Counted from the first letter of the stretch, positions 34,090 to 43,109 are shown. The stretch is DNA of 64,000 bases from Paracoccus litorisediminis (GCF_009711205.1 NZ_WMIG01000023.1:1-64000), one strand, 5' to 3'. Program-made: numbers and translations. Notes: a model not told the origin generated them from the sequence alone.

Positions 34090-34944
34090 TCATGGTCCCG
34101 AGTAAACTCGGTCGTGGGTCAGGGATGGGATGCGGGAACGTGCCCCGACTACCGCCGCCGGGTCAAGGGTCACAAGCGTGACGCCGGGTTCGGTTCCTGC
34201 ATCCGCCAACACCTTTCCCCAGGGATCGACAGCCATCGTATGCCCATAGCTGCGCCGGTGCGGGCGACCCGACGACAACACGTTTTCGTGCAAACCCGCC
34301 TGCGCCGGGGCCAGCACGTAGCAGCCGGTCTCGATGGCGCGGGCGCGCAGCAGCACCTCCCAATGGGCGGCACCGGTGGTGACGTTGAAGGCGGCGGGCA
34401 CGGTCAGCACCTGCGCGCCAGCCTTGGCCAGATCGCGGTAAAGATGCGGGAAGCGCAGGTCGTAACAGACCGTCATCCCGATCGGCCACGAACCTTCGGC
34501 CACCATCGCCGTCGCGCCGGGCCGGAACGAGGCGGATTCGCGATAGGTCTCGGTCGGCGAAACCTGCACGTCGAACATATGCAGCTTGTCGTAGCGCGCG
34601 ACGATCCCGCCATCCGGCGCAATCAGGAAGCTGCGATTGGCAAAGCGGCTGTCCTCGGGGTCGCCGGTCTTCAGCGACAGCGACCCGATCAGCAACCAGA
34701 TGCCCAGTTCGCGCGCTTCTGCGCGCAGGGCGGCCAGCGTGGGGTCGCTGTCCTCGGTGCATAGCACGCGATCCTGCGTCTTGCGGTCGGCGTTCAGGAT
34801 ATTCGTGGCCTCGGGCGTCAGCACAAATTCCGCGCCGCGCCCGGCGGCCTCGCGGATCAGGGCGCGAGTGGTGATCAGGTTCCGCGCCGGATCGTCCGAC
34901 ACGCAAAGCTGCACCAGCCCGGCCGTGACCGCAGCCAGCGTCAT
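34090..34944 (-). CDS. Nitrilase-family carbon-nitrogen hydrolase (Nit1/Nit2-like amidase)
   Basis: The 284-residue enzyme has a complete catalytic triad: Glu45 in LTPEATN, Lys120 in RYDKLHMFDV and Cys160 in GMTVCYDLRFPHLYR. The YDLRFP motif is typical of the Nit branch, which repairs deaminated glutathione or acts as omega-amidase on 2-oxo acid amides. The overlap by ATGA with a glutaredoxin gene makes a glutathione-related role attractive, though this is inference. Confidence 0.88.
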   Translation of the reverse strand: MTLAAVTAGLVQLCVSDDPARNLITTRALIREAAGRGAEFVLTPEATNILNADRKTQDRVLCTEDSDPTLAALRAEARELGIWLLIGSLSLKTGDPEDSRFANRSFLIAPDGGIVARYDKLHMFDVQVSPTETYRESASFRPGATAMVAEGSWPIGMTVCYDLRFPHLYRDLAKAGAQVLTVPAAFNVTTGAAHWEVLLRARAIETGCYVLAPAQAGLHENVLSSGRPHRRSYGHTMAVDPWGKVLADAGTEPGVTLVTLDPAAVVGARSRIPSLTHDRVYSGP

Positions 34945-35204
34945 GCGGCCTGTCCGAGCAGCCGGTCCAGCTTGCCGTCGCGCTCCAGCGCGTGGATGTC
35001 ATCGCAGCCGCCGACATGCTGACCGTCGATGAAGATCTGCGGCACGGTCCGGCGGCCACCGGCGCGCTGGGTCATCGCGACGCGCAGGTCGGGATCGCGC
35101 GCGACATCGGTTTCCTCAAAGGGCACGCCCTTGCGGTTCAGCAGCGCCTTGGCTGCGACGCAATAGGGGCAGGTGGGGGTGGTATAGATTTCGACCTTGG
35201 CCAT
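34941..35204 (-). CDS. grxC: Glutaredoxin 3
   Basis: The 87-residue thioredoxin fold has the dithiol site CPYC (Cys12, Cys15), TVPQIFIDGQHVGGCDD with cis-proline and the GG-DD glutathione contacts. It reduces disulphides and mixed glutathione adducts in the cytoplasm. Two adjacent ATGs (35207, 35204) and a GTG (35210) are possible; MAKVEIYTTPTC matches the family best, with GAGAG upstream. Translationally coupled to the nitrilase. Confidence 0.93.
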   Translation of the reverse strand: MAKVEIYTTPTCPYCVAAKALLNRKGVPFEETDVARDPDLRVAMTQRAGGRRTVPQIFIDGQHVGGCDDIHALERDGKLDRLLGQAA

Positions 35205-35240
35205 CATCACGACTCTCAGTGTGTTTCCGTCCCGCCTTAT

Positions 35241-35978
35241 CTAGGTATCCTTGACCGCGCGTGCCAGAACCACGACCGAGATCGGCCCTGATCCCGCGGC
35301 GCGCAGCGTCTCGGCCGCCGCAGCCAGCGTCGCCCCCGAGGCCATCACGTCATCGACCAGCAGGATGGAACGGCCCCGGATGTCGCTGGCATGGCGGCGG
35401 GTGATGCCAAAGGCATCCTCGACATTGGCGAAGCGGTCGTCGACGCTGCCATGATCCTGCATCGGCGAATGGCGCAGCCGCCGCAACCCGTGCGGCAGGT
35501 GAATCAGGTCATAGACATGGGCGACCCGGTCGGCCAGCAGCTCGGCCTGATTGTATTTCCGACCGATCAGCCGCCGGATATGGACCGGGATCGGAATGAC
35601 CAGCATCTCGGGGCGGATCAGCGAGGCTGCGGCGCGCGCCACCCAGTCGCCAAGAATCGGGGACAGGTCGGGCCGGTCATTATGCTTGAGCATCATCGCC
35701 AGCTTGCGCCCGGCCCCGTCATAGACCATCGCCGCCCGCGCGCGCAGCCAAGGCCGGACCATGTGCAGGCATTCGTCGCAGATCAGAAAGCCGCCCTCAT
35801 CGTCCTCATCGCCCAGAAGCTCTCCGGGCAGGGGGGCACCGCAGCGCGAACAGGCGCAGCCGGTGATGAAGCTCGTGTCCGACCAGCAGGTGGCGCATAG
35901 CGCGCCATCCTCGGCAACCGCTTCGCCGCAGCACAGGCATTGCGGCGGAAAGATCAGCCGCAAACCGCCTTTCATCAT
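35241..35978 (-). CDS. comF: ComF-family phosphoribosyltransferase-like protein
   Basis: About 245 residues are read from ATG 35978; an in-frame ATG at 36008 lacks a ribosome-binding site. The N-terminal part holds a zinc-finger-like cysteine set (CLCCGE, CATCW, CACSRCG, CDEC). The C-terminal part is a PRTase fold with ILLVDDVMASGATLAAAA as the PRPP-binding loop. ComF helps DNA transformation in competent species; in most alphaproteobacteria its role is unclear. It is divergent from the methyltransferase gene, a pairing seen widely in this class. Confidence 0.9.
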   Translation of the reverse strand: MMKGGLRLIFPPQCLCCGEAVAEDGALCATCWSDTSFITGCACSRCGAPLPGELLGDEDDEGGFLICDECLHMVRPWLRARAAMVYDGAGRKLAMMLKHNDRPDLSPILGDWVARAAASLIRPEMLVIPIPVHIRRLIGRKYNQAELLADRVAHVYDLIHLPHGLRRLRHSPMQDHGSVDDRFANVEDAFGITRRHASDIRGRSILLVDDVMASGATLAAAAETLRAAGSGPISVVVLARAVKDT

Positions 35979-36006
35979 GCCACGAAGCCCATTATTGTGC
36001 GCCACC

Positions 36007-36849
36007 ATGATGAATGCCCATCAAAAACCCGTCCCCCAATTGATTGACCGAGCCGCGCTTATGCGCAATCGGGCCCGTGCAGAGCGCATGGGTAGTGTCG
36101 ATTTCCTGCATCGCCTTATCGCTGACGAAATCGAGGATAGACTGGCCGAGGTTAACAGGCAGTTTACCGATATTGCCGTCGTGACCGGCATGCCGGAATT
36201 CTGGCAAGGCGTCTTTCCTCAGGCGAAGATCGTCGCGGACAGTCCCGATCTGGCGCTGGAATCCGGCGCACATGATCTGGTGATCCATGCCATGGCGCTG
36301 CATTGGTCCGAAGATCCGGTCGGCCAGATCGTGCAATGCGCCCGTGCCCTGCGCCCCGATGGCCTGTTCATCGCCGCCTGTCCCGGCGGTCGCAGCCTGT
36401 TCGAGCTGCGCGATGCCCTGACCCGCGCCGAGGCCGAGGTCGCAGGCGGTCTGTCACCGCGCATCCTGCCCATGGGCGAGATCCGCGATCTGGGTGCGCT
36501 TCTGGGCCGGGCGGGGCTGTCCCTGCCGGTCGCGGACCAGATCAGCCAGAATGTCAGCTATCGCGGGCTGATCCATCTGGCGCATGACCTGCGCGCCATG
36601 GGCGAGGGCAATGCCCTGAATGCCCGCCTGCGCCGTCCGACGCGACGAGATGTCCTGTTGCGGGCAGCCACGCTGTATGCCGAATCCCATCCCGATCCGG
36701 TGGATCCCGAACGCATCCGTGCCACCTTCGATCTGGTCTTTCTGACCGGTTGGGCGCCCGATGCCAGTCAGCAACAGCCGCTGCGTCCGGGTTCTGCAAA
36801 GATGCCGCTTGCCGAAGCGCTAGCCCAGTTGAGGAAGACCGACGAATGA
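36007..36849 (+). CDS. SAM-dependent methyltransferase-like protein (NDUFAF5-like) with a degenerate SAM loop
   Basis: The 280-residue protein has a MRNRARAERMGSVDFLHRLIAD N-terminus (split across residues about 18-40), the post-I and motif II region AHDLVIHAMALHWSEDPVGQI, and the C-terminal segment YRGLIHLAHDLRAMGEGNAL typical of this BioC/NDUFAF5-like group. The position of the glycine-rich SAM motif reads IAVVTGMPEFWQG and lacks GxGxG. Mitochondrial NDUFAF5 hydroxylates an arginine in complex I assembly. Here the activity is unproven. It overlaps hemH by ATGA and its first ATG overlaps the outermost possible comF start. Confidence 0.82.
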   Translation: MMNAHQKPVPQLIDRAALMRNRARAERMGSVDFLHRLIADEIEDRLAEVNRQFTDIAVVTGMPEFWQGVFPQAKIVADSPDLALESGAHDLVIHAMALHWSEDPVGQIVQCARALRPDGLFIAACPGGRSLFELRDALTRAEAEVAGGLSPRILPMGEIRDLGALLGRAGLSLPVADQISQNVSYRGLIHLAHDLRAMGEGNALNARLRRPTRRDVLLRAATLYAESHPDPVDPERIRATFDLVFLTGWAPDASQQQPLRPGSAKMPLAEALAQLRKTDE

Positions 36850-37877
36850 GCCTGTCCGCGACCGTTCCCGCCGATCACCCCAAGGCCGCCCCCCGCCGCA
36901 TCGGCGTGCTGGTCGCCAATCTGGGCACGCCGGACGGCACGGATTACTGGTCGATGCGGCGCTATCTGAACGAGTTCCTCTCGGACAAGCGGGTGATCGA
37001 CCTGCCAAGCTGGAAATGGCAGCCGATCCTGCAAGGCATCGTGCTGACCAAGCGACCCTTCACCTCGGGGGCGAACTACAAGACGGTCTGGAACAATGAG
37101 GCCGATGAAAGCCCCTTGATGACCATCACCAAGGCTCAGGTCGCGGGCCTGCGCGAGCGGGTGCAGGAGATCTGGGGCGACCGGGTGTTGGTCGATTTCT
37201 GCATGCGCTACGGCAATCCCTCGACCGAGTCGGTGGTGGAGCGCATGGTCAAGGCAGGCTGCGACCGCATCCTGTTCTTTCCGCTTTATCCGCAATATGC
37301 GGGGGCGACCTCGGCCACGGCGAATGACCAGTTCTTCCGCGCGCTGATGGCGCAGAAATGGCAGCCCGCCGCCCGGACCGTCTCTGCCTATTTCGACCGT
37401 CCCGACTATATCGAGGCGCTGGCCGGATCGGTCGAGAAGGCGCTGAACGGGGCCACGCCGCGCAAGCTGGTCGCCAGCTATCACGGCATGCCGAAACGCT
37501 ACCTGATGCAGGGCGATCCCTATCATTGCCAGTGCCAGAAGACCTCGCGCCTGCTGCGCGAACGTCTGGGCTGGGCACCGGAAGTGATCGACACCACCTT
37601 CCAGTCGGTCTTTGGCAAGGAAGAATGGCTGAGACCCTATACCGTCCAGCATGTCGCGGAGCTGGCGAAACAGGGCATCACCGAGATCGCCGTGATCTCG
37701 CCCGCCTTTTCGGCGGACTGCATCGAGACGCTGGAGGAAATTCAGGGCGAGATCCGCGAGGCCTTCATCCATGCCGGGGGCAAGGAGTTCACCTATATCC
37801 CCTGCCTGAACGCCGAGCCTTCGCATCTGGACGTGCTGACCACCATCATCGCCGAGAATCTGGGCGGCTGGACATGA
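36846..37877 (+). CDS. hemH: Ferrochelatase
   Basis: This 343-residue enzyme inserts Fe(II) into protoporphyrin IX, the last step of haem synthesis. It shows GVLVANLGTPDGTDYWSMRRY near the start, FPLYPQYAGATSATAND for the substrate lip, the catalytic His213 in ASYHGMPKRYL and EEIQGEIREAF near the end, whose Glu residues form the acidic path. The start overlaps the methyltransferase stop by ATGA; 32 in-frame residues further upstream belong to that overlap. A terminator starts two bases after the stop. Confidence 0.97.
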   Translation: MSLSATVPADHPKAAPRRIGVLVANLGTPDGTDYWSMRRYLNEFLSDKRVIDLPSWKWQPILQGIVLTKRPFTSGANYKTVWNNEADESPLMTITKAQVAGLRERVQEIWGDRVLVDFCMRYGNPSTESVVERMVKAGCDRILFFPLYPQYAGATSATANDQFFRALMAQKWQPAARTVSAYFDRPDYIEALAGSVEKALNGATPRKLVASYHGMPKRYLMQGDPYHCQCQKTSRLLRERLGWAPEVIDTTFQSVFGKEEWLRPYTVQHVAELAKQGITEIAVISPAFSADCIETLEEIQGEIREAFIHAGGKEFTYIPCLNAEPSHLDVLTTIIAENLGGWT

Positions 37878-37878
37878 A

Positions 37879-37900
37879 AAAGGCCCCCTCGGGGGCCTTT
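37879..37900. terminator. Intrinsic terminator after hemH
   Basis: AAAGGCCCCC (37879-37888) pairs with GGGGGCCTTT (37891-37900). It lies between hemH and the convergent YkuD gene and has A-rich and T-rich ends, so it can serve both. Confidence 0.87.
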
Positions 37901-37921
37901 CGCATTCTAAGGTGATCCGCG

Positions 37922-38575
37922 TCAGATCAGCAGCACCTGCGTCCCGATCTTGGTCAGGTCATACATCTGCTGGATGTGTTCGTTATACAGGCCGATGCAG
38001 CCGTTCGACGACTTGCGGCCGATCTTGCGCGTGTCATGCGTGCCGTGGATGCGGTAATACTGCCAGCTCAGCCACAGCGCATGGGTGCCCAGCGGGTTGT
38101 CCGGACCGGCCGGCACGAAATCGGGCCATTCCGGGTTGCGCTTCTTCATCTCGGGGGTGGGGGACCAGGTCGGGCCCTTGACCTTCTTGATGATCTCGGT
38201 GCGGCCGGTGCGGGTCAGGTCCGAGCTGACCGGAACCGAAGTCGGGAACAGTTTGTAGACCGTCTGATCCTCGGACCAGAAATGCAGCGCGCGCGAGGTC
38301 AGGTCGACCAGAATCGCGCCGTTCTTCAGGTCGCTGAAATAGGGCTGCCAGTCCTGCATGCGGAAGCTGGAGATGTTGCGGCGCGAATCCTGGTTGCTGT
38401 CATATTGCACCATGCCCGCATCCGGGGTGGCGCCGCCGCCGGTGCCCTGCAGGGGCTGGCCGGTATAGGGATCGATCGACTGGGCAATGGCCGGTGCAGC
38501 AAGCCCGGCCGCCCCAAGCGCCACCGAGGTGGACAGAAACTTCCGGCGCGAGACCGGATTTTTCGGGGTGATCAT
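37922..38575 (-). CDS. Tat-exported L,D-transpeptidase (YkuD family)
   Basis: The 217-residue protein starts at ATG 38575 after CAGGAG. MITPKNPVSRRKFLSTSVAL is a twin-arginine signal (SRRKFL), cleaved near AIAQS. The YkuD catalytic motif is HGTHDTRKIGRKSSNGCIGL, with Cys193 as nucleophile. Such enzymes form 3-3 crosslinks in peptidoglycan or attach proteins to it. The Tat signal on a cell-wall enzyme is less usual than Sec. The gene is divergent from a CAP lipoprotein, and a second YkuD protein lies just beyond that. Confidence 0.92.
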   Translation of the reverse strand: MITPKNPVSRRKFLSTSVALGAAGLAAPAIAQSIDPYTGQPLQGTGGGATPDAGMVQYDSNQDSRRNISSFRMQDWQPYFSDLKNGAILVDLTSRALHFWSEDQTVYKLFPTSVPVSSDLTRTGRTEIIKKVKGPTWSPTPEMKKRNPEWPDFVPAGPDNPLGTHALWLSWQYYRIHGTHDTRKIGRKSSNGCIGLYNEHIQQMYDLTKIGTQVLLI

Positions 38576-38803
38576 GTATCGCTCCTGAATAAGTCGTGGA
38601 CCGCGATTGGCGGCCGACACTGCCCGTTTTTTGTTTGAGGTGTTCCGAGGGGGAATTACGCGCAGGCGGGGGCGCTTGCAATTCAAACTCGCGTCATTGT
38701 CGCTTCCTTGCCGCAGTATGTTGCGCTCACGCAATCTTGGGTTTGAAGCCGGGCGGTGGCTTTTGTAAGGCTGGCGGCAAAATTTCTTGCGGACAGAAAC
38801 AAC

Positions 38804-39376
38804 ATGCTGAAACTTTCTACCCTCGCGCTGGTCTCGGTGCTGGCACTGGCGGCCTGCCAGTCGCAGCAGCAACCCCAGCTTGGTCCCGACGGTCAGCCGA
38901 TTCCCGTGGCCTATAAGATCACCCCGCGCGAAGAGGCCCAGATCCCCGGCCGCGTCGCCGGTCAGATCAACCAGCTGCGCGCCAATATCGGTGCGCCCGC
39001 CGTGATGCAGAACCCGATGCTGGACATGGCCGCGAAAGCCCATGCCCGCGACATGGCTGCCCAGAACCGCGCCTGGCATTTCGGCTCGGACGGCTCGTCG
39101 CCGCTCGACCGCATCCGGCGTCAGGGCTACACGGGCCACCTGATCGGCGAGAACATCTCGGAAACCTACGAGAACGAGATCACCACGCTGAACGCATGGA
39201 TGCAGAACCGCGACACCCGCGACGTCACCATGGACCCGCGCGCGACCGATTTCGGCATCGGTTGGTATCAGGAACCGTCGGGCAAGATCTGGTGGGTGCT
39301 GCTGACCGGCTCGAACTCGATGGCGGCACCTGTCGCTGCGGGCGGCATGACGCTGGCGCAAGCTCCGGGCCTCTGA
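38804..39376 (+). CDS. CAP-domain (SCP/PR1) lipoprotein
   Basis: The 190-residue protein has signal peptide II MLKLSTLALVSVLALAAC with lipidated Cys18. Residues about 55-175 are a CAP domain: INQLRANIGAPAVMQNP, AKAHARDMAAQNRAWHFGSD and GENISETYENEI carry the His/Glu cavity residues. Bacterial CAP proteins are extracytoplasmic and of mostly unknown function, some linked to the envelope. Lying between two YkuD genes, a peptidoglycan-related job is plausible. An in-frame start at 38756 precedes the signal and is unlikely. Confidence 0.9.
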   Translation: MLKLSTLALVSVLALAACQSQQQPQLGPDGQPIPVAYKITPREEAQIPGRVAGQINQLRANIGAPAVMQNPMLDMAAKAHARDMAAQNRAWHFGSDGSSPLDRIRRQGYTGHLIGENISETYENEITTLNAWMQNRDTRDVTMDPRATDFGIGWYQEPSGKIWWVLLTGSNSMAAPVAAGGMTLAQAPGL

Positions 39377-39393
39377 TCCGGTCCTGAAATGCG

Positions 39394-39423
39394 AAAGGCC
39401 CCGAGGTTTCGGGGCCTTTTTTC
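39394..39423 (+). terminator. Intrinsic terminator of the CAP lipoprotein gene
   Basis: AAAGGCCCCGA (39394-39404) pairs with TCGGGGCCTTT (39409-39419), loop GGTT, followed by TTT. It lies 17 bases after the stop and 20 before the end of the convergent YkuD gene. Confidence 0.92.
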
Positions 39424-39443
39424 ATGCCCGGCGGGCAGAGTCG

Positions 39444-39968
39444 TCAGGGGTAAAGAAAGATCGGCGTGCCCGGCCGAACCATGGCGAATATCTCTTCGAT
39501 CTCCTGATCGGTGACGGCGATGCAACCGGCGGTCCAGTCGGGGCGGTTCAGCGCACGCCCTTCGGGGCCAAGCCCGTGGATCATGATGTCGCCGCCCGGA
39601 CGCAGGCCCATCATCGCGGCCCGCGCCACATCCTCGGTCGAGGGATAGGAGATCCCGACCGACAGGTGATAGCGGCTGCGCGGGTTCATGCGGTCGATGA
39701 AATACGCGCCCTCGGGGGTGCGGCTGTCACCTTCGAACATCTTGGGGCCGATGGGCTGGCCGCCAAGATTGATGGCGTAGCTTTTCAGCACGGTGCGACC
39801 GCTGATCAGATACATCTGACGTTCGCCCTTTTTCACCACGACCTGCGTGACCGGCGGACCATGGTAGGTCTTGAACTTGCTGCTGGGTGGCTGGACGCTG
39901 TCGCCCCCGCAGTTCGCCAAAAGCGAAACCGCAACCACCGCGATCAATGCGCGAATTGCCCGTATCAT
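39444..39968 (-). CDS. YkuD-domain lipoprotein (L,D-transpeptidase-like)
   Basis: In the 174-residue protein, MIRAIRALIAVVAVSLLANC is a lipoprotein signal with Cys20. The YkuD domain spans about 40-174, with IMIHGLGPEGRA and DWTAGCIAVTD (Cys149 nucleophile). The region between the His and Cys motifs is short, as in the YafK/ErfK-like subgroup with hydrolase or transferase activity. Probably anchored in a membrane facing the periplasm. Convergent with the CAP lipoprotein. Confidence 0.9.
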   Translation of the reverse strand: MIRAIRALIAVVAVSLLANCGGDSVQPPSSKFKTYHGPPVTQVVVKKGERQMYLISGRTVLKSYAINLGGQPIGPKMFEGDSRTPEGAYFIDRMNPRSRYHLSVGISYPSTEDVARAAMMGLRPGGDIMIHGLGPEGRALNRPDWTAGCIAVTDQEIEEIFAMVRPGTPIFLYP

Positions 39969-40035
39969 TCACTGCCCTCTGCGTGCCTGTGCACGGTCTC
40001 GTTGGGCATTGGATAGCATGGGGGTAAATAATTCG

Positions 40036-41256
40036 CTAGCTTCGGCGAATTTCCGCCACCGTTTCGACATGGGGTGACCAGCGGAACTGATCGATCACGA
40101 AAAGACGGGAAATCACCAGCCCGGACTCGGCGAGAATCCGCGCATCACGGGCAAAAGTCACCGGGTCGCAACTGACCCAAGCTGCTCTTTCGACGCCGGA
40201 TTTCGCGATTTCGCGGGCCTGCGCCTCGGCTCCGGCGCGGGGCGGATCGATCACGATCGCGTCAAAACGCAGTTCGTCGGGCAGCAGTGGGCGGCGGGCA
40301 AGGTCGCGGATCTCATGGGTGATTCGATGCAATCCGGCAACGCGTCGAGCGGCCGCGTCCAGCGCCTGAAGCGGCGCGGACAGCCCCTCGACGGCATGGA
40401 CATCGGCGGTTTCGGCCAAGGGCAACGAGAAGGTGCCGCAGCCCGCAAACAGGTCCAGAACGCGCGCGGCCCCCCGTGTGATGTCGCGGACAGCGGCCAG
40501 AAGCGCGGCCTCGCCTTCGGCTGTGGCCTGCAAGAAACTGCCCGGAGGCGGGGTGACCTGCGCCCGGCCAAAGGGGATCAGCGGCGGGCGACGGGTGATC
40601 GACTGGTCGTCCCAGGTCAGGCGGGCCAGATCGCCTTCATCGGCCAGTGCGGCAAGGGTCTGGAACAGTTCCGGCTCCATCGGCTTGCCGCCGGTCACCG
40701 CGACATCCAGCCCGGTCAGGCTTTCACTGACGGTCAAGGACAACTCACCCGCGCGCGATCCGCCCGCGATGACGATGCGGCGCAGCAGCGGCAGCGCCGC
40801 ATGAATCGCCGGGCGCAGCACATGGCAATCCGCAATGTCGACGATGACCTCCGAGGCGCGGGCGTGAAAGCCCAGAAGCGCCCCTTTTTTCGTGCGCCGC
40901 CCCGACAGCACCGCCCGCCGACGCGAGCGCGGCGGCGACACATGCACACCGGCGATTGGCGCGGCCAGTCCCTGCGCGCGCAGGGCTTCGGTCACGACGC
41001 CGACTTTCCAGCCCCGCACGAATTCCTCGGAGCCATGCATCAGCGAACAGCCGCCGCAGGCGCGGTAATGCGGGCAGGCAGGGCGAACGCGGTCAGCCGA
41101 AGGCGTCACGATGCGCGGCGCGGCGATGCGGCCGGCCTCGGCCTCGCCCTCGATCACTTCGCCGGGCAGGGTCAGCGCGGCCAAGGCGCGCGCACCATCG
41201 GTGATGGCCACGCCATCGCCCTTGCGGCCCAGCCGCTCAACAGTCCAGATCGTCAC
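40036..41256 (-). CDS. 23S rRNA (uracil-C5)-methyltransferase, RlmD/TrmA family
   Basis: In the 406-residue protein the N-terminal TRAM-like part carries an iron-sulphur cysteine set (CPHYRACGGCSLMH, then a Cys in VDIADCHVLRP). The Rossmann domain has LDLFAGCGTFSLPLA and VIDPPRAGAEAQA, with the catalytic Cys in AAWVSCDPVTFARDA. These enzymes methylate uracil C5 in rRNA or tRNA; RlmC/RlmD in other bacteria modify 23S U747/U1939. The exact base is uncertain. The stop side lies close to 40036; the ABC exporter gene upstream overlaps by ATGA. Confidence 0.88.
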   Translation of the reverse strand: MTIWTVERLGRKGDGVAITDGARALAALTLPGEVIEGEAEAGRIAAPRIVTPSADRVRPACPHYRACGGCSLMHGSEEFVRGWKVGVVTEALRAQGLAAPIAGVHVSPPRSRRRAVLSGRRTKKGALLGFHARASEVIVDIADCHVLRPAIHAALPLLRRIVIAGGSRAGELSLTVSESLTGLDVAVTGGKPMEPELFQTLAALADEGDLARLTWDDQSITRRPPLIPFGRAQVTPPPGSFLQATAEGEAALLAAVRDITRGAARVLDLFAGCGTFSLPLAETADVHAVEGLSAPLQALDAAARRVAGLHRITHEIRDLARRPLLPDELRFDAIVIDPPRAGAEAQAREIAKSGVERAAWVSCDPVTFARDARILAESGLVISRLFVIDQFRWSPHVETVAEIRRS

Positions 41257-43109
41257 TCGGCAGCCTCGGTCGTCTCGTCTTCGTCAGTTCCAAGGAACCC
41301 GCCCGATTGGCGGTTCCAGTAGCGGGCATAGGTTCCGTCTTGCGCCAGCAATTGCGCATGCGTGCCCTGTTCCACGATCTGCCCGTCCTCCAGCACGACG
41401 ATGCGGTCCAGCTCGGCGATGGTTGACAGGCGGTGTGCGATGGCCAGCACGGTCTTGCCCTGCATGGCGCGGTGCAGCGCGTCCTGAACCTGTGCCTCGA
41501 CCTCGCTGTCCAACGCGCTGGTGGCCTCGTCCAGCACGAGGATCGGGGAATCCTTCAGCAGGGCACGTGCCAAGGCGATGCGCTGGCGCTGCCCGCCCGA
41601 CAGTTTCACGCCCCGCTCGCCCAGATGGGCGTCATAGCCGACGCGTCCGGCATGATCGCGCAGGTTCAGGATGAAGTCATGCGCCTCGGCGGCGCGGGCG
41701 GCGGCGATGATCTGCTCCTTGGTCGCATCGGGGCGGCCATACAGAATGTTGTCATAGGCCGAGCGGTTGAACATCGCAGTTTCCTGCGTGACCATCGCGA
41801 TATTGCGGCGCAGGCTTTCCTGCGTGACCGCGCGCAGGTCATGTCCGTCGATCCGAACCGCGCCCTTTTCCACGTCGTAAAGCCGCAGCAGCAGCGACAC
41901 CATCGTGGACTTCCCGGCTCCTGAGGCGCCGACGATGCCCAGCTTTTCACCCGGTGCGATCTGCAGGTTCAGGTCATGGATGCCGCCCTCGGGGCGGCCA
42001 TAGGCGAAATCGACATGGTCGAATTCGATGCGCCCCGCGACGCGACCCAGTTCGATCGCATCCGGCGCATCGGTCAGGGCATGCGGCGGGGACAGGGTCT
42101 TCATCCCGTCCTCAACCTCGCCGATCGAGCCCCAGACGCCCATCAGCGCCATGCTGACCCAACCGGTCATCTGCGCCAGCCGCATGGCGATTGCGCCCGA
42201 TGTGGCGATATCGCCGGGCGTGGCCATGCCGTTGCGCCACAGCATCATCGTGCCGCCCACCAGAATGACCGGCAGCGCGCCCGCGACGGTGATCAGCGAC
42301 AGGCGGAACCATGTCGAGACCCGGCCGAAATCCAGCGCCCTTTCGCGGAACCCGGCCATCGCACCAAGGGCGGCGCGGTCCTCATGCTCGGCATGGGCGA
42401 ACAGCTTGACGGTCTTGATATTGGTGATCGTGTCGACGACCTGACCGGTAACCAGCGCTCTGGCCGAGGCCCGCCCGGCCGAGCTTTGCCGGATGCGGGG
42501 CAGGAAGTAGCGGATCAGCGCGAAGTATGAGCCCAGCCAGACCAGCAAGGCCAGCGCCCCCCAGCCATCGACCGAGACCAGAAACGCCGCCGAGCCCAGC
42601 ACCGAGGCCAGCGCAAAGGCCACCACGTTGACCATCTCCGAGGCGACCTCGGTCACTGCCCGCGCGGTCTGCATCTGCTTTTGCGCGATGCGCCCGGCGA
42701 AATCATTGTCAAAGAAGGTGACCGAATGGCCCATGGTCCAGCGATGCAGCCGCGACAACACCAAGGGCATGATATTGGGGTTGATGATCACGCTGGAACT
42801 GGCGGTCGACAGCCAGCCAATGGCCGGACGGACCACCAGAAAGAACAGCACGAACCCGGCCAGCAGTCTGCCATGCTGGGACAGGAACTGCTCGGGCGAG
42901 GTCGCGACCACCGCGTCGATGACCCAGCCCAGCAGCACCGCCGTCATCACATCGGCTACGCCCCCCAGTGCCGAGGCGATGCCCGCAATGGTCAGCCCCG
43001 TCCACGCCCCGGCCAGACACCAGCGGAAAAAGGCCAACAGGGTGCGCGGCGGTGGCCCGTCCGCCGGGCGGAAGGCGTCGATCATGCGGGCGAAGCGGTC
43101 ATGCATCAT
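41253..43109 (-). CDS. ABC exporter, fused permease and ATPase (MsbA-like)
   Basis: In the 618-residue half-transporter, residues about 30-330 form six transmembrane helices. The ATPase has Walker A GASGAGKSTM, signature LSGGQRQRIALARALL and Walker B ILVLDEATSALD, plus the H-loop AIAHRLS. It will dimerise. Members of this branch flip lipid A, other lipids or drugs. The substrate is unassigned; msbA is a candidate but the flanking genes (cca, RlmD-like) give no hint. The start abuts the cca stop, without a gap. Confidence 0.87.
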   Translation of the reverse strand: MMHDRFARMIDAFRPADGPPPRTLLAFFRWCLAGAWTGLTIAGIASALGGVADVMTAVLLGWVIDAVVATSPEQFLSQHGRLLAGFVLFFLVVRPAIGWLSTASSSVIINPNIMPLVLSRLHRWTMGHSVTFFDNDFAGRIAQKQMQTARAVTEVASEMVNVVAFALASVLGSAAFLVSVDGWGALALLVWLGSYFALIRYFLPRIRQSSAGRASARALVTGQVVDTITNIKTVKLFAHAEHEDRAALGAMAGFRERALDFGRVSTWFRLSLITVAGALPVILVGGTMMLWRNGMATPGDIATSGAIAMRLAQMTGWVSMALMGVWGSIGEVEDGMKTLSPPHALTDAPDAIELGRVAGRIEFDHVDFAYGRPEGGIHDLNLQIAPGEKLGIVGASGAGKSTMVSLLLRLYDVEKGAVRIDGHDLRAVTQESLRRNIAMVTQETAMFNRSAYDNILYGRPDATKEQIIAAARAAEAHDFILNLRDHAGRVGYDAHLGERGVKLSGGQRQRIALARALLKDSPILVLDEATSALDSEVEAQVQDALHRAMQGKTVLAIAHRLSTIAELDRIVVLEDGQIVEQGTHAQLLAQDGTYARYWNRQSGGFLGTDEDETTEAAE

